Of a stretch of DNA of 64,000 bases, positions 35,943 through 45,532 are shown one piece after another. How positions within the stretch are numbered: position 1 is the stretch's first letter; each line of letters starts with the position of its first letter. A program made the position numbers and the translations under genes. This stretch comes from JANQJD01 sp965601685. GTDB lineage: Bacteria; Pseudomonadota; Alphaproteobacteria; Rhodospirillales; Rhodospirillaceae. The notes under the pieces were generated by a model. That model was given only the letters and a program-made list of their open reading frames with translations, was not told the origin of the DNA and did no database searches. The stretch is from the NCBI GenBank assembly GCA_965601685.1, contig CBFCWI010000001.1, positions 658,827 to 722,826 on the forward strand. Direction: 5' to 3'.

Positions 35943-37042
35943 GTGTCCCGTTGCTCGAAGTCGATACGCGGATCTACCAGGTGCAGCATGATATCACTGA
36001 TCACGTTGAGCAGAAGACCAATCAAGCTAAAAACGTACAAGGTTCCGAACATGACTGGATAATCCCGGCGCTGAGCGGCCTCAAAGCCTAGCAAGCCCAG
36101 TCCATCTAGCGTGAAAATGACCTCTGTCAGGATCGAGCTCGTGAAGAGGAGACGAACCAGGGTATGCGGAAAGCCAGCGATGACCAGTAACATGGCATTG
36201 CGAAAGACGTGTCTGTAAAGCACGCTCCGTTCTGATAGGCCTTTGGCGCGAGCGGTGACGACGTACTGCTTACTCAACTCATCTAGAAAGGCATTCTTAG
36301 TTAACAGAGTCAGAGAAGCGAAGCCGCTGATGGCCATAACCATCACTGGTAGAGTGATATGCCAAAAATAGTCAAGAATACGCTCTGAACCTGTTAGGAT
36401 CTGCCAGCAATCCGATGTCAGTCCACGCAATGGAAACCAGTTTAGATAACGGCCGCCAGAGAACACTATAATCAGGAGAACAGCAAACAGAAAATTTGGA
36501 ATGGCATAACTTGTGATCATGAGATAACTTGTGATAATATCAAATCTTGAACCATCACGGACAGATTTTATGATACCCAATGGTATAGATATCAAGTAAA
36601 TAATGAGTGTACTCCATAAACCAAGGGAAATAGAGACAGGTAATTTTTCAATTATGAGCGAAATAACGCTTTTATTACTATAGTAACTCTTTCCAAGATT
36701 AAAGGTTAGATAATTTCTGACTAGCATGAAGAAACGTTCAGAAGCTGCCTTATCGAAGCCAAATTGCTGTTCGAGTTCTCTGACGAATTCGGGACTCAAG
36801 CCGTGTGCACCACGATACTGGCTGCGGCTGTTGCTGCCTATTGCAAAGAGCGTTTGGGATGTCTCTTTACTGTGACCTCCTGTAATGCGGGCGGTTGCAT
36901 CGGGAACAGAGCCTCGTAGAGTCGAGAGTACGTGTTCCACAGGCCCACCAGGAGCAACCTGAATGATAGTGAAATTAATAAAAATAATGCCAAAAACGGT
37001 TATTGGTATCAGCATAATACGCTTAATGAGATAATATACCAT
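35939..37042 (-). CDS. yejB: YejB, peptide ABC transporter permease
   Basis: The partner permease, 367 residues, OppB/DppB family. The N-terminal helix IPITVFGIIFINFTIIQVAPGGPVE is followed by the long YejB-specific loop (about 35-95) with FGFDKAASERFF, then five helices and an EAA motif region (TARAKGLSERSVLYRHVFRNA). First gene of the surviving yejBEF set. The periplasmic binding protein gene yejA, which should precede it, is absent from the 287 bases upstream; only small frames are there. Without a binding protein encoded elsewhere the importer would be idle. Confidence 0.94.
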   Translation of the reverse strand: MVYYLIKRIMLIPITVFGIIFINFTIIQVAPGGPVEHVLSTLRGSVPDATARITGGHSKETSQTLFAIGSNSRSQYRGAHGLSPEFVRELEQQFGFDKAASERFFMLVRNYLTFNLGKSYYSNKSVISLIIEKLPVSISLGLWSTLIIYLISIPLGIIKSVRDGSRFDIITSYLMITSYAIPNFLFAVLLIIVFSGGRYLNWFPLRGLTSDCWQILTGSERILDYFWHITLPVMVMAISGFASLTLLTKNAFLDELSKQYVVTARAKGLSERSVLYRHVFRNAMLLVIAGFPHTLVRLLFTSSILTEVIFTLDGLGLLGFEAAQRRDYPVMFGTLYVFSLIGLLLNVISDIMLHLVDPRIDFEQRDT

Positions 37043-37329
37043 ATATTTATACAGTTAAAAGACACTCTATACTCAATTCACTGTCAATTGTCTCTGCTCA
37101 TAACATCCGCGCCTTAGCCAAACTTCAGGCAGCCAACACGTCTACGTATAATGATGCTAGGTCTTGACGTCAATTGCCCGCCGTGTATTCTTTGTAGATC
37201 CGTAGGTTTTTGTGCCCTGTTGGGGACACGAAGGATGTTTTGTAACATCAGGTGCGTTTTCTGTGCCTGGTTCAACTATCCAGGGGGAATCGCGCAGAGT
37301 CATGTTGCTTTGCGGGGGATGTGACTAAG

Positions 37330-38295
37330 ATGACGATAACCGTTTTGCCAGCCATAACTCATGAGGAAGGGCTTGCAACCTATATTAGTGCGATCAAGAA
37401 ATTTCCAATCCTTGATCCACAGGAAGAATACATACTCTCGAGACGCTGGCGGGAGTATAACGATCTTGAGGCTGCGCACCGTTTGGTGACGAGTCACCTG
37501 CGCTTAGTGACAAAAGTTGCTGTGGGCTATCGCCACTATGGTTTACCATTTGCCGATTTGATTTCAGAAGGGACAGTTGGATTAATGCGCGCGGTCAAGA
37601 AGTTTGAGCCTGAGCGGGGTGTACGGCTGGCGACCTATGCTCTGTGGTGGATCAGAGCCTCTATTACAGAATTCATTCTGGCGTCATGGTCCCTAGTCAA
37701 GACCGGAACGGTTGCGGCACAGAAGAAGCTTTTCTTCCGGTTACGTTGGCTCAAGGCGCGTATGGAAATCTATGGGGATGGTGATATGACACCGGAACAG
37801 GCTCGTGCTATCGCCGCTCAGCTGCGCGTGACACCGGAGGAAGTTGTCGAAATGAACCACCGTCTGAGCGCTCCGGATGCCTCACTGAACGCCGTGGTAA
37901 CGGAGGATGGTAGCACAGAGTGTCAGGATCTGCTGATCGATGACTCTGCCAACCAGGAAACGCGGTTAGCAGAACGAGAGGAAAGGTCTCTGCGTCATCG
38001 TCTCCTCCGCCAAGCCCTGGCTTGCCTCTCTCCACGTGAGCGGTATATCATCAAGGCTCGCCAGCTCGCAACCCCGCCGCGGACGCTCGAGGCACTGGGG
38101 CGGCACTACGGGATTTCACGTGAACGGGTACGACAGGTTGAAACTGTGGCCCTAGCTAAGATCAAGAAAGTTGTAAAAGAAGAGTGGAATAGATTCAACG
38201 TTCACACTACCTCTCGCATCAACAGTATAAACGCGGGTTCGTTTCTCCCAAGGAAGATGGTAGGAGAGGTCATACCCGCTCGGATAACCAAATAG
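37330..38295 (+). CDS. rpoH: RNA polymerase sigma-32 factor (heat shock)
   Basis: Alternative sigma factor for heat-shock genes, 321 residues from the ATG at 37330 (frame opens at 37252 without similarity). Region 2 covers DLISEGTVGLMRAVKKFEPERGVRLATYALWWIRASI (cite first half) at about 77-113; the RpoH box QKKLFFRLR is at 131-139 and separates RpoH from housekeeping sigma; region 4.2 helix-turn-helix is RHYGISRERVRQVE. It differs from relatives at several usually fixed residues (EFILASWSLVKTGTVAA where most have QEYILRSWSLVKMGT). C-terminal tail of about 30 residues is longer than usual and its last 26 bases overlap the convergent coq7. Confidence 0.94.
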   Translation: MTITVLPAITHEEGLATYISAIKKFPILDPQEEYILSRRWREYNDLEAAHRLVTSHLRLVTKVAVGYRHYGLPFADLISEGTVGLMRAVKKFEPERGVRLATYALWWIRASITEFILASWSLVKTGTVAAQKKLFFRLRWLKARMEIYGDGDMTPEQARAIAAQLRVTPEEVVEMNHRLSAPDASLNAVVTEDGSTECQDLLIDDSANQETRLAEREERSLRHRLLRQALACLSPRERYIIKARQLATPPRTLEALGRHYGISRERVRQVETVALAKIKKVVKEEWNRFNVHTTSRINSINAGSFLPRKMVGEVIPARITK

Positions 38296-38893
38296 CAAGC
38301 CTGGAGGCAGCCTTGATGAGTGTGCTCAGAACCGGGGAAGCTGGGTGTTGGGTTGCTCCATGTGTCAGACCGATGGCTCGATGTTCCCTTTCATCTTCGC
38401 GACACTGCCTAATGACCTTTAGCAACTCACGGTCTCCCTCCTCATCTTCATCTAACATGTATAGCTGCCGCGTATAATGTCCCTCTATGACTTCTTCTAT
38501 AGCGACTGTACAGGCCATAGCCGCCTTTTCACCTAGCAGGGCTGTGCTAGCCCCTAGAGTAAAGCCTAGAATATGCCACAATGGTTGTAAAATAGTTGGT
38601 CGTACTCTTTTTTTTACAAGAAGATCGTTAAAAGTAGCAAGATGAGTCTTCTCGTTCTCTGTCATCGCGCGTAGAACAGCAGCGCATGCTTTATGTTTGA
38701 GAACCACCATCTGGCCCTCATAGATTCGGACAGCCCCGTATTCGCCTGCTTGATTGACACGAATCACCCGCGCTCTGATCTCTTTACGTGGACGCTCACC
38801 TAATAGGCGGCGGCGACGAACCCCAGAGGGGGGAGGCGTGGCAAATCCATCCTGTGTGCGGCAAGAGAGTCTATCGTCAATGTCGTCAGGCAT
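38270..38893 (-). CDS. coq7: Ubiquinone hydroxylase COQ7 family
   Basis: Di-iron monooxygenase that hydroxylates demethoxyubiquinone, the penultimate ring step of ubiquinone synthesis; membrane-associated. Iron ligands are visible as Glu51 (NQAGEYGA), Glu81/His84 (ENEKTH), Glu133-His139 region (IEEVIEGHY) and EDEREH near 166-171. 207 residues with an Arg-rich N-terminal stretch. The ATG overlaps the dsbB stop by eight bases. Aerobic quinone synthesis implies that the cell respires oxygen. An 8-T run within the gene (about 38608-38615) encodes part of a Lys pair. Confidence 0.93.
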   Translation of the reverse strand: MPDDIDDRLSCRTQDGFATPPPSGVRRRRLLGERPRKEIRARVIRVNQAGEYGAVRIYEGQMVVLKHKACAAVLRAMTENEKTHLATFNDLLVKKRVRPTILQPLWHILGFTLGASTALLGEKAAMACTVAIEEVIEGHYTRQLYMLDEDEEGDRELLKVIRQCREDEREHRAIGLTHGATQHPASPVLSTLIKAASRLAIWLSERV

Positions 38894-39398
38894 GCCTGGA
38901 TGTCCTCCACCATGTTTTCCGTTTCACTGCTGCTAAACAGAACAATGCCAATCCTAGGGAAGCCGGTATATTATAGCCGCTGAGAGAAAGACCGAACAGA
39001 GACCACTGCACCTTATCGCATGGGGTTCCTGCCGGTTGTTCCAGGGCAAATTGCAACTCAGCTAGAGACAGAACGGAATCAGCAGAACCCGTACAGATTG
39101 GAGTGAACCACCAGTGATTTTCTGCCCCGACATGGTAAAGGGCCACAACAGTATTCAGTCCAAACACCACACCGCACAGTGCAACTAACGCGCGGCGGCG
39201 AGGAGGAGAGAGACACAAGGCTACCGCTGCTAGAATAGCTGTCACAGCATAAAGAATGCGTTGATACAGGCAGAGCATACAAGGAATTAGATCAAAGTTG
39301 AACTGCATCACTAGCGTACTACCTAGCGCAGCCATACTCATCGCTAAAATCCCTGCTGGGATCACCTGTCGTGGCCACGATGGCGGTGACATACACAT
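38886..39398 (-). CDS. dsbB: DsbB-type disulfide bond formation protein
   Basis: Inner-membrane quinone reductase that reoxidises periplasmic DsbA. 170 residues and four hydrophobic segments (about 12-32, 47-63, 71-88, 145-160). First cysteine pair is Cys40-Cys43 in PCMLCLYQR; the second pair is in the periplasmic loop, FTPICTG and GTPCDKVQW, about 20 residues apart. This is the shorter alphaproteobacterial form. Coupled to coq7, so electrons from disulfide formation and quinone synthesis are encoded together, probably by chance of position. No dsbA is seen here. Confidence 0.9.
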   Translation of the reverse strand: MCMSPPSWPRQVIPAGILAMSMAALGSTLVMQFNFDLIPCMLCLYQRILYAVTAILAAVALCLSPPRRRALVALCGVVFGLNTVVALYHVGAENHWWFTPICTGSADSVLSLAELQFALEQPAGTPCDKVQWSLFGLSLSGYNIPASLGLALFCLAAVKRKTWWRTSRHA

Positions 39399-39427
39399 TT
39401 TCCCTCTTTGTCTCTGCTAAAATGCAT

Positions 39428-39994
39428 TTAAAACATTCTCAGAAACAGAAGACCTCCCACCACAGCTACTCCGATTCCCAACGTGACCAAGCCGAGCCAT
39501 CTCTCGATGAAGGCGCGAACTAGTGCCCCAAAACGCCACAGAAGGCCTGCTACTAAAAAGAAGCGCAGGCCACGACCTACCAATGATGTTACTACGAACA
39601 TAAGCGGGTCGAACTGTATCACCCCGGCACTGATGGTGATCAGCTTATAAGGAAGAGGTGTAAAAGCTGCCACCAGTATAATCACCACACCATATTGATT
39701 GAAGGCAGCACAGACCCTGAGAAAGCTGTCCTGCAGATGGTAGAAGGTAATAATTCCTTGCCCCGCTGTTTCAAACAGGAAATAGCCGACTCCATACCCT
39801 GCTAATCCGCCTATAACCGAAGCTATAGTACAGACTGCTGCATACGTCCAAGCGCGGCAGCGTTTGGCCAACACCATAGAGATCAGCATCACATCTGGCG
39901 GAATTGGAAATACGGAACTTTCGATGAAAGAAACGAGAGCGAGCCATGCCACAGCCTGCCGATGGCCAGCCAGAGTCATGGTCGATTCATACAT
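39428..39994 (-). CDS. DedA/YqaA family inner-membrane protein
   Basis: A 188-residue membrane protein of the VTT/DedA superfamily, YqaA branch: FIESSVFPIPPDVMLISMVLA near residues 22-42 (first part is the family hallmark), GGLAGYGVGYFLFE near 65, then AAFTPLPYKLITISAGV with the amphipathic re-entrant block. DedA proteins act in lipid flipping and membrane homeostasis. The open frame begins far upstream at 40378, but the extra 128 codons have no similarity, so I choose the ATG at 39994; no strong ribosome site is visible. Just upstream of dsbB (29 bases), same direction. Confidence 0.85.
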   Translation of the reverse strand: MYESTMTLAGHRQAVAWLALVSFIESSVFPIPPDVMLISMVLAKRCRAWTYAAVCTIASVIGGLAGYGVGYFLFETAGQGIITFYHLQDSFLRVCAAFNQYGVVIILVAAFTPLPYKLITISAGVIQFDPLMFVVTSLVGRGLRFFLVAGLLWRFGALVRAFIERWLGLVTLGIGVAVVGGLLFLRMF

Positions 39995-40376
39995 CTTCTG
40001 CAACACAGACGGAGCTTCCGAGAGAGGGACAGAAGAACTGAATTTTGCAGAGCCCAGGCAATTCCTGAGAACACAACAAGTATCTATACGGTATAATACG
40101 GAAACAACACAGCGTGAAAGTACAGAATCGCGGGGACAGGCCTTCCCGCATTCTACAAAGTTCATAGTTCTTTGTTCTGAGGGTAGCAAGGGCATAATCC
40201 GACCTACGAGATTGCGTCTGTACGCGATGCAGACTTGGATCACAAACATTTTCAAGATAACAAGAGCAGGACAGAGCGGATAAGCCTGAATAACGCTAAT
40301 TGATATATATATCATTCTTGACAACCAGACCAGATCAGTGTGGCTTACAGTCTGAGTGGCTGATTTGAGGACTTTC
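39995..40376. other. Divergent gap between the DedA gene and aspS
   Basis: About 380 bases with no gene of its own. Long open frames cross it on both strands but lack similarity to any family. Must hold both promoters; the patch near 40300-40320 (ATATATATCATTCTTGACA) is AT-rich and ends in a TTGACA that could be a -35 element for aspS. Confidence 0.45.
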
Positions 40377-42161
40377 ATGCATCCCTATCGCTCACACACT
40401 TGTGGTCAACTGCGTGCAAGCGATGTCAAGAGTACGACCCGCCTGTCGGGTTGGGTGCATCGCAGGCGTGACCATGGTCATCTGTTCTTCCTTGACCTGC
40501 GCGATCATTACGGCATTACTCAAGTAGTGGTCGATGTTCATAATCCAGCTTTCACAGTATTAGCACACGTCCGGCCAGAAAGCGTTGTGACCGTTACAGG
40601 AATAGTTCAGAAACGATCTCCAGAAACCGTTAACCCAAGGCTCGACACCGGAGCCATAGAACTGCACGCAAAGACAGCAGAGGTGCTCTCCGATTCTGAA
40701 AGACTCCCTTTGCTCGTGCATAGCAATCAGGAGTTCCCCGAAGATCAGCGGCTGCGCTACCGCTTTCTTGATCTACGCCGGGAGACAATGCATCGTAACA
40801 TCATCTTGCGCAGCAAGGTCATCGCCAGCTTGCGCCAACGCATGATGGCGCAAGGATTCCTCGAGTATCAGACGCCGATTCTAAGCGCTTCGAGCCCAGA
40901 GGGGGCTCGCGACTTTCTGGTGCCAAGCCGCCTTCACCCTGGCAGGTTTTATGCCTTGCCGCAGGCACCACAACAGTTTAAGCAACTCCTCATGGTGGCT
41001 GGATTCGACCGTTATTTCCAGATTGCCCCCTGTTTCCGCGATGAGGATGCTCGGGCTGATCGTTCGCCGGGTGAGTTCTATCAACTGGACTTTGAGATGA
41101 GCTTCGTAACACAGGAGGATATATTTGCTACCATAGAGCCTGTCTTGCATGGCGTGTTCACGGAATTTTCCAGAGGTCGTTCCGTTGTGCCACTGCCCTT
41201 TGTTCGCGTCCCTTTCGATGAAGCAATGTTGCGGTATGGAACAGATAAACCAGACTTACGTAACCCGCTCTTAATCACCGATGTCACAGAAGCTTACCGC
41301 CGCTCTCAGTTCAGCCTTTTTGCCCGTTCTATAGACGAGGGTGCAACCATTCGAGCCATTCCAGCACCTGGAGCTGCCACACGGCCACGGAGCTGGTTCG
41401 ATCGGCTCAATACATGGGCCCGTGATCAGGGTGCCAGTGGACTGGGCTACATCGTGTTCGAGCACGGCCAGACGAGAGGGCCTATTGCCAGAAACCTAGA
41501 GCCAGATCGGGTCAACCGCATCCGAGCAATAACCGGGCTCAATGACGGCGATGCTGTTTTTTTCGTTTGTGACAGGCCGGAAAAGGCTGCCCGCTTTGCT
41601 GGCCTGGTCCGTATCCATCTGTGTGATGAACTAGATTTGCTTGAAAGGGATGCCTTTCGATTCTGTTGGACAACCGATTTTCCCTTCTATGAACGCGATT
41701 CAGAAAGTGGTAGGATTCAGTTCAGTCACAATCCGTTCTCGATGCCTCAAGGTGGGCTGAAGGCCTTGAACAGTCAGGATCCTCTAACGATTAGAGCGTT
41801 GCAGTATGATATCGTCTGTAATGGTGTTGAACTATCCTCGGGTGCTATCCGTAATCATCGGCCTGACATCATGTATCGGGCCTTTGAAATTGCTGGCTAT
41901 TCCCGTGCCTATGTTGAAGCACACTTCGGTGGCGTACTGCGGGCTCTCAGATTTGGCGCCCCGCCCCATGGCGGGGCGGCGCCTGGCGTGGATCGCATCG
42001 TCATGCTGCTGGCTGATGCGCCCAATGTCCGTGAGGTGATCCCATTTCCACTGAATCAACAGGCACAGGATCTTCTAATGGAGGCGCCTGTTGAAGTGCC
42101 GCCGGAACGGCTGCGCGAATTGCGTCTGCGCACAGAGCTACCGAAGCGGCCTGTGAAATGA
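40377..42161 (+). CDS. aspS: Aspartyl-tRNA synthetase
   Basis: Class IIb synthetase of 594 residues, bacterial type: OB-fold anticodon domain (LSGWVHRRRDHGHLFFLDLRD near 23-43, first part cited), the catalytic core with motif 2 FRDEDARADRSPGEFYQLD near 218, a GAD insertion domain around 285-410, and motif 3 GAAPGVDRIVMLL near 535. The frame opens at a GTG at 40356, but the ATG at 40377 fits the usual MHPYRSHTCGQLR start and has TGAGGA about six bases before it. Whether it also charges tRNA-Asn cannot be told here. Confidence 0.96.
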   Translation: MHPYRSHTCGQLRASDVKSTTRLSGWVHRRRDHGHLFFLDLRDHYGITQVVVDVHNPAFTVLAHVRPESVVTVTGIVQKRSPETVNPRLDTGAIELHAKTAEVLSDSERLPLLVHSNQEFPEDQRLRYRFLDLRRETMHRNIILRSKVIASLRQRMMAQGFLEYQTPILSASSPEGARDFLVPSRLHPGRFYALPQAPQQFKQLLMVAGFDRYFQIAPCFRDEDARADRSPGEFYQLDFEMSFVTQEDIFATIEPVLHGVFTEFSRGRSVVPLPFVRVPFDEAMLRYGTDKPDLRNPLLITDVTEAYRRSQFSLFARSIDEGATIRAIPAPGAATRPRSWFDRLNTWARDQGASGLGYIVFEHGQTRGPIARNLEPDRVNRIRAITGLNDGDAVFFVCDRPEKAARFAGLVRIHLCDELDLLERDAFRFCWTTDFPFYERDSESGRIQFSHNPFSMPQGGLKALNSQDPLTIRALQYDIVCNGVELSSGAIRNHRPDIMYRAFEIAGYSRAYVEAHFGGVLRALRFGAPPHGGAAPGVDRIVMLLADAPNVREVIPFPLNQQAQDLLMEAPVEVPPERLRELRLRTELPKRPVK

Positions 42162-42821
42162 GACAGGACCTCCTTGCACTCTATCGCCTCTACTACAATC
42201 TGTGTGGATAGCGGGACGGCGCGTCTCTATGTCAGACAACTGGATCTGGCATGAAATTAGGTGGAGTGAACGTTAACAACATTGTAGCCTGAACTAAGAA
42301 GGGGGTGTTTTATTGAGAGTCTCACCGGTATACATCCTCTCCTGGAAGAGGCATGTCTCGTGTTATCTCTAGTTGGCCAGGATAGAGAGCGAAATAATGG
42401 CGGTGCCCAGTGGAGTGGCAGATCACGCTGTATTGTCTCTCTGCGAGTCGATGAGCTGTTTGTGAGTCGATCAGGTATCGAGTTATCGATCGAGCCTCAT
42501 CTGCAGTCGTGCTGTTACAAAAAACTGTCTGTCCCTGGGCCAACCAGTAGTGACTCTGTCTTTCGACCACGCTTCAGCAGCTATAGAGGGTTATATTGTC
42601 ATGACAATGTTAGGAAGAAGAGGACAATTGCAGCGTCACAGAGTAGCGAGAGTAACTGGAAAGAAATGAGCGGACGGTGAGAAGGGTGAATAGGGTGGGG
42701 GCGTAGCACATGTTCATTATGGAAGGGAGGAGATTTTTTGCTTGCAGCGAAAGGCAAAATCAGCGACAAACACGCCCTTATCCATTTGGTCTGGTCCATC
42801 TACTGGTTAGGAGTAGGAGCG
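42162..42821. other. Gap of about 660 bases between aspS and speD
   Basis: Open frames of 60-106 codons overlap on both strands without a recognisable motif; an 82-codon minus-strand frame (42322-42570) is the most protein-like but unidentified. I found no tRNA-like fold or SAM-riboswitch consensus. The speD frame itself stays open back to 42738. Confidence 0.5.
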
Positions 42822-43325
42822 ATGTCACAAGTCTCTCTTGCCCAACTGGGGATGAACTCGGAAGCCAATCCGAGGGATACCCACAGGGGTTTGAGTGCCG
42901 ACCGTCCCTCGGCGAGGGCGGATATGCCTCCGGAGCCGATCGTTAACAACACTAAAGATTATTTCATAGAGCATAAAGGTGTGAAATTTGCCGGTGTACA
43001 TTTGTTAATCGACCTGTGGGGGGCTATCAATCTGGATAGGCTCGATATAATCGAATGCGCTTTAAGAGAAGCGGCAGAAGTGGCTGGAGCGACTCTCTTG
43101 CATACGCATCTGCATCATTTTACGCCTAATGGCGGCATCACGGGAGTGATGGTGCTAGCAGAGTCCCATATCAGCATCCACACGTGGCCAGAGAGATCCT
43201 ATGCAGCGCTCGATGTGTTCATGTGTGGGTCTTGTGATCCTTACAAGACTCTTCCTGCTCTGCGCGCAACATTTTGTCCTGCCCACGTGAGTCTCAGTGA
43301 GCAGAAACGAGGGCTTATGACGTGA
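42822..43325 (+). CDS. speD: S-adenosylmethionine decarboxylase proenzyme
   Basis: Makes decarboxylated SAM, the aminopropyl donor for spermidine. Class 1 prokaryotic proenzyme, 168 residues, that cleaves itself between Glu114 and Ser115 in LAESHISIHTWPE to create the pyruvoyl group; the HTHLHHFTPNGGITG block and the catalytic Cys in FMCGSCDPYKTL are present. The first 40 residues are poorly conserved. Start chosen at the ATG at 42822, which follows TTAGGAGTAGGAG. Its stop overlaps the speE start (GTGA), so the two are coupled. Confidence 0.94.
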   Translation: MSQVSLAQLGMNSEANPRDTHRGLSADRPSARADMPPEPIVNNTKDYFIEHKGVKFAGVHLLIDLWGAINLDRLDIIECALREAAEVAGATLLHTHLHHFTPNGGITGVMVLAESHISIHTWPERSYAALDVFMCGSCDPYKTLPALRATFCPAHVSLSEQKRGLMT

Positions 43326-44164
43326 TACGGTTCGAGGAGACTCTCTATCCACACTGGTCACAGACTTTTAGAGCACAGAAGGTCCTATATCACGAACGCA
43401 GTGAGCTGCAGGATCTAGCGATTTTTGAATCTGCTATCTTTGGTCGTATTCTAGCACTTGATGGAGTGATTCAGACTACTGAGGCTGATGAGCACCACTA
43501 TCATGAAATGATGATACACGTTCCCCTTTTAGCACATGGGGCTGTGCAAGCTGTCTGTGTGGTTGGTGGTGGTGACGGGGGAGCCTTGCGCGAGGTGTTG
43601 AAACATCCGGGCGTGCATGCAACTTTGGTAGAAATCGATCCAGCTGTTATCGCGATCAGCAGACGTTACCTGCCTGCCATTTCGGTTGGTTCTTTTGATG
43701 ATCCACGTGTGACGATCATCATTGCTGATGGTGTCCGATATATGGCCGACTCCGGTCCTCTGTTCGACGTTATCATCATCGACTCGACTGACCCGCAAGG
43801 CCCCGGCGAGGGTCTGTTTCAAGAGTCTTTTTATGCTAGCTGTCGTCGACGTTTGAAACCGGGCGGTATTCTTGTCACACAGAATGGCGTGCCATTTCTG
43901 CAGCCAGATGAAGTATACCGCACCTATTGCCAGCTGCAGCCCCATTTTGCTGACGTGTGGTTTTTCACAGCTGCCGTGCCTACTTACGTGGGTGGGCTCA
44001 TGGCTATGGGGTGGGGGAGCCTTGATCCAGCACACCGGTTACGGCCGCAAGAGCTGATCCGCACACGGGCTGCAAAAGTAGATCTTGAAACCCGATATTA
44101 CACGCCGAACATACATGTAGCCAGCTTTGCCTTACCGCGTTACATTGAACGCCTGCTGCTCTAA
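43322..44164 (+). CDS. speE: Spermidine synthase
   Basis: Aminopropyl transferase that joins decarboxylated SAM and putrescine. 280 residues: substrate loop LDGVIQTTEADEHHYHEMM near 43-61, SAM-fold motif VCVVGGGDGGALREVLKH near 78-95, the second acidic strand TLVEIDP, and IIDSTDPQGPGEGLF with the catalytic Asp near 155. GTG start overlaps the speD stop. All key residues are there and the length is typical. Confidence 0.95.
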   Translation: MIRFEETLYPHWSQTFRAQKVLYHERSELQDLAIFESAIFGRILALDGVIQTTEADEHHYHEMMIHVPLLAHGAVQAVCVVGGGDGGALREVLKHPGVHATLVEIDPAVIAISRRYLPAISVGSFDDPRVTIIIADGVRYMADSGPLFDVIIIDSTDPQGPGEGLFQESFYASCRRRLKPGGILVTQNGVPFLQPDEVYRTYCQLQPHFADVWFFTAAVPTYVGGLMAMGWGSLDPAHRLRPQELIRTRAAKVDLETRYYTPNIHVASFALPRYIERLLL

Positions 44165-44308
44165 ATGATTTTTGTGTATCTAAGACGCGAGGAGCTTATG
44201 TGTGTGACCTAGCCACCGGATAGGTAGGGTTGCTGCGTGCACTCAGGGGGTGTCATGGCCCCTTCTACGGGGGGAGGAGCGGGCCGTCAAACGGGGACTC
44301 CTTAACCC

Positions 44309-45532
44309 ATGAGATCGAATATTTACCGCAATGGACCTGATGAGATGGGCCATTTTGGCCTATATGGTGGGCGTTACATTGCTGAAACACTCGTGCCACT
44401 TATCCTCGACGTTGAACGTTCCTATAATCATGCCAGGGCCGATGCAACGTTTGCCGCAGAGATGAAGAATCTACTGTGCCATTATGTCGGTCGGCCTAGT
44501 CCGCTGTACTTTGCCGCCCGGCTCACTGCCCACCTCGGAGGGGCAAAAATCTATCTGAAACGGGAAGATCTGAATCACACTGGTGCCCACAAGATTAACA
44601 ACTGTATTGGTCAGAGTCTGCTTGCACGCCGTATGGGCAGGCAAAGGATCATTGCAGAAACAGGGGCTGGCCAACATGGTGTAGCCACTGCGACTGTGTG
44701 TGCTTTATTCGGCATGCAATGTACAATCTATATGGGGGTCCGAGATATCGAACGGCAAGCGCCAAATGTCTTCCGTATGAAGCTGCTTGGAGCGGAGGTC
44801 CAGCCAGTCACCTCTGGGACCGCCACTCTGAAGGATGCGATGAATGAAACGTTGCGTGACTGGGTTGCTAGTGTCGATCACACCTATTACATGATCGGAA
44901 CAGCAGCAGGACCTCACCCCTACCCAGCTATGGTGCGCGACTTCCAAGCAGTAATAGGTCACGAGACCCGTGAGCAGATTCTGGAACAGGAGGGCCGTTT
45001 GCCAGACACCTTGATTGCCTGTATTGGTGGTGGCTCCAACGCCATTGGCTTGTTCCATCCTTTTCTTGATGAAGCTGATATCCGCCTCATTGGGGTGGAA
45101 GCAGCTGGCTGTGGTCTTGAGAGTGGCCACCACGCTGCGGCCCTGATTGGCGGTCATGTAGGGGTACTACATGGCAACCGCACCTATCTCTTACAGGATG
45201 CCGACGGTCAGATTGCAACGGCTCATTCTCTTTCTGCTGGGCTTGATTATCCGGGAGTCGGCCCTGAGCATGCCTGGCTCCGGGATCTCGGCCGGGTTGA
45301 GTATGTCCCGATCACTGACACAGAAGCCCTGCAGGCATTCCAGATTCTGACCAGGTTAGAAGGCGTTATCCCTGCCTTAGAATCATCCCACGCTATCGCT
45401 TACACTGTTAAACTGGCACCGACTCTCTCTAGAGAGCATGTTTTAGTTGTTAATTTGAGTGGTCGCGGTGACAAAGACGTCAGTACTGTTGCTAAAGTCA
45501 TGCGCCAGGACCGAGAGGAAGATTGGTCATGA
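44309..45532 (+). CDS. trpB: Tryptophan synthase beta chain
   Basis: PLP enzyme for the last step of tryptophan synthesis (indole plus serine). 407 residues; the PLP lysine is Lys95 in NHTGAHKINN, with the catalytic ETGAGQHGVATA near 112-123, the phosphate-binding GGGSNAIG and the C-terminal SGRGDKD. Overlaps trpA by four bases. In relatives trpF precedes trpB; here the 144 upstream bases hold no trpF but contain two overlapping G/C-rich complementary runs (44246-44250 with 44259-44262, or 44259-44262 with 44269-44274) that could form alternative small hairpins. Confidence 0.96.
   Translation: MRSNIYRNGPDEMGHFGLYGGRYIAETLVPLILDVERSYNHARADATFAAEMKNLLCHYVGRPSPLYFAARLTAHLGGAKIYLKREDLNHTGAHKINNCIGQSLLARRMGRQRIIAETGAGQHGVATATVCALFGMQCTIYMGVRDIERQAPNVFRMKLLGAEVQPVTSGTATLKDAMNETLRDWVASVDHTYYMIGTAAGPHPYPAMVRDFQAVIGHETREQILEQEGRLPDTLIACIGGGSNAIGLFHPFLDEADIRLIGVEAAGCGLESGHHAAALIGGHVGVLHGNRTYLLQDADGQIATAHSLSAGLDYPGVGPEHAWLRDLGRVEYVPITDTEALQAFQILTRLEGVIPALESSHAIAYTVKLAPTLSREHVLVVNLSGRGDKDVSTVAKVMRQDREEDWS

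Noticed and set aside
38270..38295. 26-base convergent overlap of rpoH and coq7 as a regulatory antisense site
   Set aside because: Short tail-to-tail overlaps arise readily when a C-terminus is extended; nothing else supports regulation.
40000..40378. 128-codon N-terminal extension of the DedA-family gene
   Set aside because: No similarity and runs against the aspS promoter region; the family similarity starts near 39994.
42322..42570. 82-codon minus-strand frame between aspS and speD
   Set aside because: Protein-like in places but no family recognised, no good ribosome site and overlapping frames on the other strand.
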